DNA from: Actinomycetales bacterium
GTDB lineage: Bacteria > Actinomycetota > Actinomycetes > Actinomycetales > Microbacteriaceae
Length of the DNA: 10,239 nt
Assembly: GCA_028868555.1 (NCBI GenBank)
Contig: JAGWUG010000019.1
Coordinates: 1 to 10,239 of the forward strand
Direction of reading: 5' to 3'
Shown in pieces: positions 1 through 5,182 of this stretch. The stretch's first letter is position 1; every line of letters begins with the position of its first letter. Below the pieces are notes generated by a model. It saw only the letters and a program-made list of their open reading frames with translations. It did not search any database and had not been told where the DNA came from. The position numbers were made by a program, and so were the translations under genes.

Positions 1-815
1 GCCTGGGCGATGCCCTGGACTGCGCCTTCGCCGCTGGTCTTGTAGAGTGCGGCGGCCTGGTGGCTGTTCTCGCCGTAGCGCAGCACGTTGCTCAGCTTGC
101 CGCTGACTCCGTACTCGGTGGCGAAGCCTGGGTTGCTGTTGGCGGCCTCTTCAGGGGCGCCCACCTTGCTCTTCCAGGCGTTGTTAAGTTCCTCGCCGAA
201 CCAGTTGGCAACCGCGGTGTCGTACTGAGCGGTGTGGCTGAACGCGGCGTAGGCCAGTTCGCGGCGCTGCTGCAGAGTGGTTCCACCGTTGGCGATGGCT
301 TCGATGACCTCGCCGTAGCGACCCGGGTCAACCACGATGGCAACGTTGGCGTGGTTCTTGGCGCTGGCGCGAACCATGGCTGGGCCACCGATGTCGATCT
401 GCTCGACGACGGCGTCACCCTTGGCACCACTGGCCACGGTCTGAACGAATGGGTACAGGTTGACGACAACCAGCTGGAATGCCTCGATGTCGAGCTCGGC
501 CAACTGCTGCTCGTGCTGAACCAGGCGGAGGTCGGCAAGCAGACCGGCGTGCACCTTCGGGTGCAGGGTCTTGACGCGGCCATCCAGGCTCTCCGGGAAA
601 CCGGTCACCTGCGATACCTCGGTGACGGCGTAACCGGCATCGGCGATGGTCTTGGCGGTGGAACCGGTGGAAATCATCTGAACGCCGGCTTCGTGCAGCG
701 CCTTGGCCAGGTCAAGCAGACCGGTCTTGTCGCTAACGCTGATGAGTGCGCGCTTGACCGGAATTCGGTCGAAGTGGCGGTAGTCGGCGGCGGTGTATGG
801 GTTGTGAGCGGCCAC
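1..815 (-). CDS. purH: Bifunctional AICAR transformylase/IMP cyclohydrolase PurH, 3' part missing
   Basis: PurH catalyses the last two steps of de novo IMP synthesis: formylation of AICAR with 10-formyl-tetrahydrofolate, then ring closure of FAICAR. The window holds the first 271 codons; the family is usually about 520 residues, so the rest lies beyond the left edge. Residues about 20-150 are the MGS-like cyclohydrolase domain, with STGSTAKT (49-56), [12 protein letters not shown] (78-89), NLYPF (119-123) and DIGGP (141-145). RYGENSHQ from residue 246 opens the transformylase domain. Its catalytic Lys-His pair should lie outside the window and was not checked. The start is GTG at 815-813, preceded by a good Shine-Dalgarno sequence (AAGAAGGA, 5 bases away). 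It follows purN by 30 bases on the same strand and is probably cotranscribed with it. No frameshift is visible. Identification is secure. Confidence 0.97.
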   Translation of the reverse strand, partial: MAAHNPYTAADYRHFDRIPVKRALISVSDKTGLLDLAKALHEAGVQMISTGSTAKTIADAGYAVTEVSQVTGFPESLDGRVKTLHPKVHAGLLADLRLVQHEQQLAELDIEAFQLVVVNLYPFVQTVASGAKGDAVVEQIDIGGPAMVRASAKNHANVAIVVDPGRYGEVIEAIANGGTTLQQRRELAYAAFSHTAQYDTAVANWFGEELNNAWKSKVGAPEEAANSNPGFATEYGVSGKLSNVLRYGENSHQAAALYKTSGEGAVQGIAQ

Positions 816-845
816 GGTTATCCTTCTTAGGTTTCGGGCAGGTGG

Positions 846-1430
846 TTAGTTGGCGGAGAGTTGAATCTTGCCGGAAGCGATGTCGGCAACCACCTGAACT
901 AGCAGCTGGCGCTCAACCACCTTGATGCGCTCGTGGAGCGACTCCTCGGTGTCTTCCGGGAGGATCTCGACCTTGGCCTGAGCCAGGTGAGGTCCGGTGT
1001 CAACGCCTTCGTCAACAATGTGAATGGTGACCCCGGTCTCCTTGGCTCCGGCAACCATGGCGTCGTGAACGCCGTGGGCACCCGGGAAAAGCGGGAGCAG
1101 CGAGGGGTGAGTATTGATGAGGTTTGGGCTCAGCGCGCGAACGAATGCCGGTGGCAAAATGCGCATGAAGCCGGCCAGAATCACAATGTCCGGCTTGAAG
1201 CCCTGAATCTGGGCGAGGAGCTCTTCGGCCCACTCGGCACGATTGGCAAAGTTGCCGGGGCTAACCACAAAACTTGGAACGCCGTAGTTGTCGGCGTGAG
1301 CCAGGCCGTCGCAGTCGTTGTCAGCGCCAACCGCAAGCACCGAAACCGGGTACTCGGGATTCTCGGTGGCCTCGAGGATTGCCTTCAGATTGGATCCGCC
1401 ACCGCTGATTAGAACTACAGCCTTCAGCAC
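846..1430 (-). CDS. purN: Phosphoribosylglycinamide formyltransferase PurN
   Basis: PurN transfers a formyl group from 10-formyl-tetrahydrofolate to glycinamide ribonucleotide, the third step of de novo purine synthesis, in the cytosol. At 194 residues it has normal family length. The N-terminal phosphate-binding loop ISGGGSNL spans residues 8-15. INTHPSLLP (105-113) carries the catalytic Asn106 and His108, and DEGVDTGP (140-147) carries Asp144; these match the E. coli enzyme's catalytic numbering. The start must be GTG at 1430-1428 or later because the codon just upstream in frame is TAG, and starting later would damage the nucleotide-binding strand. No convincing Shine-Dalgarno sequence is visible. 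A TAnnnT hexamer sits 6 bases upstream, suggesting a leaderless transcript. It lies 46 bases after the DUF6350 gene and 30 bases before purH. Confidence 0.97.
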   Translation of the reverse strand: MLKAVVLISGGGSNLKAILEATENPEYPVSVLAVGADNDCDGLAHADNYGVPSFVVSPGNFANRAEWAEELLAQIQGFKPDIVILAGFMRILPPAFVRALSPNLINTHPSLLPLFPGAHGVHDAMVAGAKETGVTIHIVDEGVDTGPHLAQAKVEILPEDTEESLHERIKVVERQLLVQVVADIASGKIQLSAN

Positions 1431-1436
1431 CTAACA

Positions 1437-1442
1437 AGTTTA
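1437..1442 (-). promoter_or_regulatory. Candidate -10 element of a leaderless purN promoter
   Basis: On the minus strand, TAAACT is followed by exactly 6 bases and then the purN GTG. In actinobacteria TAnnnT is the usual -10 core, and 6-7 bases separate it from the transcription start, so RNA would begin at or near the start codon. No recognisable -35 element lies 16-19 bases upstream, where the sequence is GC-rich. A six-base degenerate match can arise by chance; the support comes from its exact spacing together with the absent Shine-Dalgarno sequence. Confidence 0.45.
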
Positions 1443-1476
1443 CCGTTAGGCGGGCGCGGCTGGCCGGGGTCGGTGG

Positions 1477-2865
1477 CTAGCCCTCGGGCTCGAAGCCGCT
1501 TGCGCTAGGCGCAGGTGTAGCGGCAGGAGCGGTGTCGTAGACATCGGTGGCTTCTGCCTTTGTCTTGGCCGCCGGCTTGGCAATATTCTTCACCGATGCC
1601 ACCGATGCCTTGGCGCGCTCCAGCAGGTGGCCGTCAGGTGCATCGGGGCTGGCGCTGTAGAAGGCGGCGATGGTGGCAACCACCGCAACCTCTGCGAACA
1701 GTGCGGCCGCGTTGGTGAGTGGATTGCCGCCCACCTCGGCCAGACGCCCTGGGCCGAGCGCACCGCGAGCGAGCAGGTTGATGAAGAGGAACTCGAGGGC
1801 GGCAACCAAAGCAACCGGGATACCCAGCGAGAGGGCCGCACTGAGGGGGCTGGCGAACTCGAAGCGAAGTTCGGCGGCGTGGTTCTTGACGCTAAGGGTG
1901 GCAACAATCGCGGCCACCACGGGAACCAAAATGGCTAGGATTCCCACGCTGAGCTGGCCCGCAGGGAGTGCCGCGAAGATTGGGAGCGAGGGCAGCGGAC
2001 CAAGATTGGTGCCGAGTGGGCTAACGGAAGATCCCGTGCCGATTGCGAAGCCAACACCCGTGAACCAGTCTGCGGTGTAGACCACAAAGTTGGGCAGGAA
2101 GGCAAGCTGACCAACGGTAAGCAGAATGCCGCCAAGCAGAGTGAGCTGCATGCTCTCGTAGAGGCGAATGACCTCAATCCAGTTGAAGCCGAGGAGCAGG
2201 GCCAGAGTGAGTGCCGCGAAGCCGAGCAGCATCACGACCACTGCGGTACCCGCGCGAAGTGCGGGAGGAGCAACCACGTTGGCCCACCAGCCCAGACCCT
2301 CCCAGCGCTCGCGCAGCCAGTTCTGTAAGAGCACGCGCTCACGCGCGGTTGGCAGGTTGGTGACACCCAGGTCAGCCGGCTTGGCAAAGAGGGAGGACAA
2401 AATCAGGACCGCGCCAAACAGCACCGGCGGAAGGAATACACCGATGTTGGCATCGGCGGCTGCAAGTGCGTGCTTAGAGCTGGTGGTCAGCAGCAGGCTG
2501 GCGGCACCATAAACACCGATGCCGGCGACCCAACCCGGCCAAAGCACGGCGCTGGTGGCCAGGCGCTGGCCCATGCGGAAGGCTAGACCAACGATGATGG
2601 CCGTGAAGCCAAGCGGAAGTATCTGGAGCAGGAAGGCCGGGGCGGCAACGCCGGCGATGGTCTGCTCGGTGATGGCGATTGGCACTCCGTGAGCGGCCAG
2701 CCAGATGTCGGCGGAGGCTCGGTAGGAGGCCATCCAGTCGAGGGTGGAGTTGTTTTCAGCAACCCACAAAACGGTGAGTGGAACCAGCAGAACACCCAGG
2801 CTTACGGCAACCGCGAGGGCCGCTTCTAGGAGCGTGGTGAAGAAGGTGGTTCTGCGGCTAAACAC
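1477..2865 (-). CDS. DUF6350 family polytopic membrane protein (PerM-like)
   Basis: This 462-residue integral membrane protein has roughly nine hydrophobic segments, at about 13-36, 75-97, 106-127, 142-162, 202-227, 239-258, 300-325, 340-367 and 388-405. The stretch LPNFVVYTADW (257-267), then GTGSSVSPLGTNLGPLPSLP (276-295), resembles the conserved core I associate with actinobacterial DUF6350 proteins. In mycobacteria the relative at this locus, Rv0955 (PerM), is reported to support cell division through FtsB and persistence; carrying that role over here is inference. After the last membrane segment, residues about 410-462 form an Ala/Pro/Lys/Thr-rich, probably disordered tail. The position between sucD and purN matches other actinobacteria and strengthens the call. 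The start is GTG at 2865-2863 with only a weak upstream TAGG, and the gene follows a terminator hairpin, so it probably has its own promoter. No enzymatic motif is visible. Confidence 0.88.
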   Translation of the reverse strand: MFSRRTTFFTTLLEAALAVAVSLGVLLVPLTVLWVAENNSTLDWMASYRASADIWLAAHGVPIAITEQTIAGVAAPAFLLQILPLGFTAIIVGLAFRMGQRLATSAVLWPGWVAGIGVYGAASLLLTTSSKHALAAADANIGVFLPPVLFGAVLILSSLFAKPADLGVTNLPTARERVLLQNWLRERWEGLGWWANVVAPPALRAGTAVVVMLLGFAALTLALLLGFNWIEVIRLYESMQLTLLGGILLTVGQLAFLPNFVVYTADWFTGVGFAIGTGSSVSPLGTNLGPLPSLPIFAALPAGQLSVGILAILVPVVAAIVATLSVKNHAAELRFEFASPLSAALSLGIPVALVAALEFLFINLLARGALGPGRLAEVGGNPLTNAAALFAEVAVVATIAAFYSASPDAPDGHLLERAKASVASVKNIAKPAAKTKAEATDVYDTAPAATPAPSASGFEPEG

Positions 2866-2871
2866 CTTTAA

Positions 2872-2877
2872 AACCTA
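2872..2877 (-). promoter_or_regulatory. Candidate -10 element of a leaderless promoter for the DUF6350 gene
   Basis: On the minus strand, TAGGTT is followed by exactly 6 bases and then the GTG start, the spacing expected if transcription begins at the start codon. The upstream hairpin ends only 25 bases from the GTG, so a -35 region would fall inside the hairpin, and no TTGACA-like sequence is there. The same TAGG could alternatively serve as a poor Shine-Dalgarno sequence about 8 bases from the GTG on a readthrough transcript. Confidence 0.45.
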
Positions 2878-2880
2878 TCT

Positions 2881-2918
2881 GTAGAAAGCAAGCGACCCTC
2901 GGATTTCCGAGGGTCGCT
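2881..2918 (-). terminator. Intrinsic terminator after sucCD
   Basis: A perfect 12-bp stem (AGCGACCCTCGG pairing with CCGAGGGTCGCT, plus-strand arms 2891-2902 and 2907-2918) closes a 4-base loop. It begins 16 bases after the sucD stop codon. On the minus strand the stem is followed by TTGCTTTCT-like sequence, a modest U-rich tail. On the plus strand the following bases are G-rich, so it is oriented to end the sucCD transcript. The interrupted T tract suggests that some readthrough into the DUF6350 gene is possible. Confidence 0.8.
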
Positions 2919-2934
2919 GCAGGTGGTTCGTAGG

Positions 2935-3828
2935 TTACTTAGCCAGGTTGGCGTAGACCTCGCGCATCAGCGCAGCGGTCTCGCTCGGGGTCTTTCCAAC
3001 CTTCACGCCAACGGCCTCGAAGGCCTCCTTCTTGGCCTGAGCGGTTCCGGCGGAACCAGAAACGATTGCACCGGCGTGACCCATGGTCTTGCCTTCTGGA
3101 GCGGTGAAGCCGGCTACGTAAGCAACGACTGGCTTGGTGACGTTTGCCGCGATGTAGGCGGCAGCCTTCTCCTCGGAGTCTCCACCGATCTCACCAATCA
3201 GCACGATGGCCTTGGTCTCTGGGTCGGCCTGGAAGGCTGCCAGTGCATCGATGTGAGTGGTGCCGATGATTGGGTCTCCACCAATTCCGATTGCGGTGGA
3301 CATACCGATGTCACGCAGCTCGTACATCATCTGGTAGGTGAGGGTACCCGACTTGGAGACCAAGCCGATTGGGCCTGCGCCAGTGATGTTGGATGGGGTG
3401 ATTCCCGCGTTGGACTTTCCCGGGCTGATGATGCCTGGGCAGTTTGGGCCGATGAGGCGGGTCTTCAGACCCTTCGCAACGTTGTAGGCCCAAGCCTCTG
3501 CGGTGTCGTGTACTGGGATGCCCTCGGTGATTGCAACAGCCAGCTCGATCTCGGCGTCGATTGCCTCGATGATTGCGGCCTTAGCGAAGGCAGGTGGAAC
3601 GAAGATTACCGAAACGTTGGCTCCGGTTGCCTTCATTGCGTCGGCAACGGTACCGAATACTGGGAGGTCCTTGCCCTCCACGGTTACGGTCTCGCCGGCC
3701 TTGCGTGGGTTCACGCCACCGACGATGTTGGAGCCGCCGGCGAGCATGCGCTGAGTGTGCTTCATGCCCTCGGCACCGGTCATGCCCTGGACAATGATCT
3801 TGGAGTTCTCGTTGAGGAAGATAGCCAT
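2935..3828 (-). CDS. sucD: Succinyl-CoA synthetase (ADP-forming), alpha subunit
   Basis: SucD pairs with SucC to interconvert succinyl-CoA and succinate with substrate-level phosphorylation in the TCA cycle. The 297 residues match the family length. Residues about 1-120 form the CoA-binding Rossmann domain (VQGMTGAEG at 13-21, then GGVNPRKAG at 37-45). [11 protein letters not shown] (127-137) and SKSGTLTYQ (158-166) belong to the ligase domain. [11 protein letters not shown] (248-258) carries His251, the residue phosphorylated during catalysis (His246 in E. coli). The start is ATG at 3828-3826. The upstream purine-rich GAGAGAG is a modest Shine-Dalgarno-like element about 10 bases away. It follows sucC by 21 bases, so the two are surely cotranscribed and ended by the hairpin just downstream. 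No anomaly is visible. Confidence 0.98.
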   Translation of the reverse strand: MAIFLNENSKIIVQGMTGAEGMKHTQRMLAGGSNIVGGVNPRKAGETVTVEGKDLPVFGTVADAMKATGANVSVIFVPPAFAKAAIIEAIDAEIELAVAITEGIPVHDTAEAWAYNVAKGLKTRLIGPNCPGIISPGKSNAGITPSNITGAGPIGLVSKSGTLTYQMMYELRDIGMSTAIGIGGDPIIGTTHIDALAAFQADPETKAIVLIGEIGGDSEEKAAAYIAANVTKPVVAYVAGFTAPEGKTMGHAGAIVSGSAGTAQAKKEAFEAVGVKVGKTPSETAALMREVYANLAK

Positions 3829-3849
3829 TTTTGTAAGTCTCTCTCGCGC

Positions 3850-5010
3850 TTAGCGGTTAGCCAGCTCGGCGGCCTTGTCGGCTGCCTCGTCCATGGTCTC
3901 TACAACGGTCACCAGTGGGTGAGCGTACTCGGCAAGGATGCGGCGACCCTCGGCAACGTTGTTGCCGTCGAGGCGAACCACGAGTGGCTTGGTAGCCGAA
4001 GCACCCAGGGTGTTCAGCGCGCCAACGATTCCGTTTGCAACGGCGTCACAGGCGGTGATTCCACCGAAGACGTTTACGAAAACGCTCTTGACCTGTGGGT
4101 CGTTGAGGATGACGTCCAGACCGTTAGCCATGACCTCAGCCGAGGCACCGCCACCGATGTCGAGGAAGTTGGCTGGCTTGGCGCCGCCGTGCTTCTCGCC
4201 GGCGTAAGCAACTACGTCGAGAGTGGACATAACCAGACCGGCACCGTTTCCGATTACACCGACCGAGCCGTCAAGCTTTACGTAGTTGAGGTTGAGGGCC
4301 TTGGCCTTCGCCTCCAGTGGGTCAACCTTGGCGATGGAAACTTCCTCGCGGTCGGTGTGACGGAACTCGGCGTTCTCGTCGAGCGAGACCTTGCCGTCTA
4401 GGGCGACGATGTCGCCGTCCTTGGTGAGAACCAGTGGGTTTACCTCAACCAGAGTGGCGTCTTCGTTCTTGAATACGTTCCAGAGCTTTACGAATACTGG
4501 AGCAACCTTGGCTGCCAGCTCGTCGTTGAAGCCGCCGGCCTTGGCAATCTCGAGTGCCTTGGCATCGGTGATTCCCTCGAGGGCGTCAACTGCAATCTTG
4601 GCGAGAGCCTCTGGGCGCTCAACTGCGAGCTGCTCGATCTCCATGCCGCCCTCTACGCTGCAGAGAGAGAGGAAGGTGCGGTTGGACCGGTCGAGCAGAA
4701 CCGAGAAGTAGAACTCCTTGTCGATTGCTGCACCCTGGGCGATCATCACGCGCTTTACGACGTGACCCTTGATGTCGAGGCCGAGAATGTCGTTTGCCTT
4801 CTCGCGGGCCTCTTCTGCGTTGTGAACTACCTTCACGCCGCCAGCCTTGCCGCGGCCACCAACCTGGACCTGAGCCTTAACAACTACGGTGCCGCCAATC
4901 TTGGCTGCTGCAGCTGCTGCTTCGTCTGGGGTGTCTGCGATTAGACCCTGAAGAACAGGGACTCCATAGGCTTCGAACAGGTCGCGTGCCTGGTACTCAA
5001 ATAAATCCAC
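3850..5010 (-). CDS. sucC: Succinyl-CoA synthetase (ADP-forming), beta subunit
   Basis: SucC is the ATP-grasp and nucleotide-binding subunit of the SucCD complex. The 386 residues are normal for the family. The ATP-grasp region includes [17 protein letters not shown] (42-58), VEVNPLVL (188-195) and ALDGKV (203-208), the last two supplying the metal-binding Asn and Asp. The C-terminal ligase domain has [12 protein letters not shown] (254-265), FLDIGGGAS (282-290) and FVNVFGGIT (311-319), which contact the phosphohistidine of SucD. The start is GTG at 5010-5008. An in-frame TAA two codons upstream excludes a longer N terminus, and [12 protein letters not shown] is the expected beginning. The Shine-Dalgarno is poor, only GGA 6 bases upstream. 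It lies first in the sucCD pair, 172 bases after pcrA, behind a probable terminator and its own promoter. Nucleotide preference (ATP or GTP) cannot be settled by eye. Confidence 0.98.
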   Translation of the reverse strand: MDLFEYQARDLFEAYGVPVLQGLIADTPDEAAAAAAKIGGTVVVKAQVQVGGRGKAGGVKVVHNAEEAREKANDILGLDIKGHVVKRVMIAQGAAIDKEFYFSVLLDRSNRTFLSLCSVEGGMEIEQLAVERPEALAKIAVDALEGITDAKALEIAKAGGFNDELAAKVAPVFVKLWNVFKNEDATLVEVNPLVLTKDGDIVALDGKVSLDENAEFRHTDREEVSIAKVDPLEAKAKALNLNYVKLDGSVGVIGNGAGLVMSTLDVVAYAGEKHGGAKPANFLDIGGGASAEVMANGLDVILNDPQVKSVFVNVFGGITACDAVANGIVGALNTLGASATKPLVVRLDGNNVAEGRRILAEYAHPLVTVVETMDEAADKAAELANR

Positions 5011-5021
5011 TAGTTATCCAT
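5010..5021 (-). other. Possible three-codon minicistron overlapping the sucC start
   Basis: On the minus strand an ATG at 5021-5019 opens a reading frame of Met-Asp-Asn followed by TAG. The last base of that stop codon is the first base of the sucC GTG. Such overlaps can couple reinitiation to the downstream gene. There is no clear Shine-Dalgarno sequence for the ATG, and a frame this short is easily coincidental, so this is recorded only as a possibility. Confidence 0.15.
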
Positions 5022-5055
5022 TCAGTAGGGATATCGGCGTCAAAAAGCCTTTTAA

Positions 5056-5061
5056 AGTTTA
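5056..5061 (-). promoter_or_regulatory. Candidate -10 element for the sucCD promoter
   Basis: TAAACT on the minus strand is identical to the hexamer proposed for purN. It would place the transcription start near position 5049 and give a leader of about 40 bases before sucC. It lies between the hairpin after pcrA and the sucC start, where an independent promoter is expected. No good -35 box is seen at 16-19 bases; a TTGCCA is present upstream but only 12 bases away. The predicted start overlaps a small A/T-rich palindrome (AAAAG, one base, CTTTT). Confidence 0.4.
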
Positions 5062-5077
5062 GTCTTCGTAACTTGGC

Positions 5078-5111
5078 AAAATTCGGCTAACTTCCGCTTT
5101 GCGGAAGGTAG
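5078..5111 (-). terminator. Probable weak terminator downstream of pcrA
   Basis: Plus-strand 5091-5107 is a perfect 7-bp stem (cttccgc and gcggaag) with a 3-base loop. After one mismatch, 3 further pairs can form, extending the hairpin to 5087-5111. Reading the minus strand, the hairpin is followed about 6 bases later by TTTT, so the tail is displaced and the terminator would be inefficient. The location between the pcrA stop and the presumed sucC promoter fits a transcription boundary. Confidence 0.4.
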
Positions 5112-5132
5112 TTAACGCTCAGTTAATCCGCG

Positions 5133-5152
5133 CCGGCCGTGCAGATGGCCGG
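5133..5152. other. GC-rich inverted repeat in the pcrA-sucC gap
   Basis: The arms ccggcc (5133-5138) and ggccgg (5147-5152) flank an 8-base loop, about 30 bases after the pcrA stop codon. No T tract follows in either direction, so it is not a classical terminator on its own. It may stabilise the pcrA mRNA 3' end or act together with the second hairpin nearer sucC. Function is unknown. Confidence 0.3.
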
Positions 5153-5154
5153 GC

Positions 5155-5179
5155 GAAGCAGGCCCTTATGGAAGCAGGC
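5155..5179. repeat. Short direct repeat just after pcrA
   Basis: The 9-mer gaagcaggc occurs at 5155-5163 and again at 5171-5179, 16 bases apart, directly downstream of the pcrA stop codon. With the adjacent inverted repeat it makes this 172-base gap the most structured non-coding stretch in the window. No insertion-sequence end or attachment-site signature accompanies it, and chance is possible at this length. Confidence 0.25.
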
Positions 5180-5182
5180 GAA

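Noticed and set aside
60..830. A 256-codon plus-strand open frame opposite purH
   Set aside because: It mirrors the conserved cyclohydrolase domain of purH, has no domain of its own and no Shine-Dalgarno, and is best explained as a GC-codon shadow.
2923..4401. A 492-codon plus-strand open frame antisense to sucD and sucC
   Set aside because: It runs opposite two full-length, motif-complete genes and across their intergenic gap and terminator region. Its translation is Gly/Val/Asp-rich without recognisable domains, as expected from the complement of GC-biased codons, and no start signal is visible.
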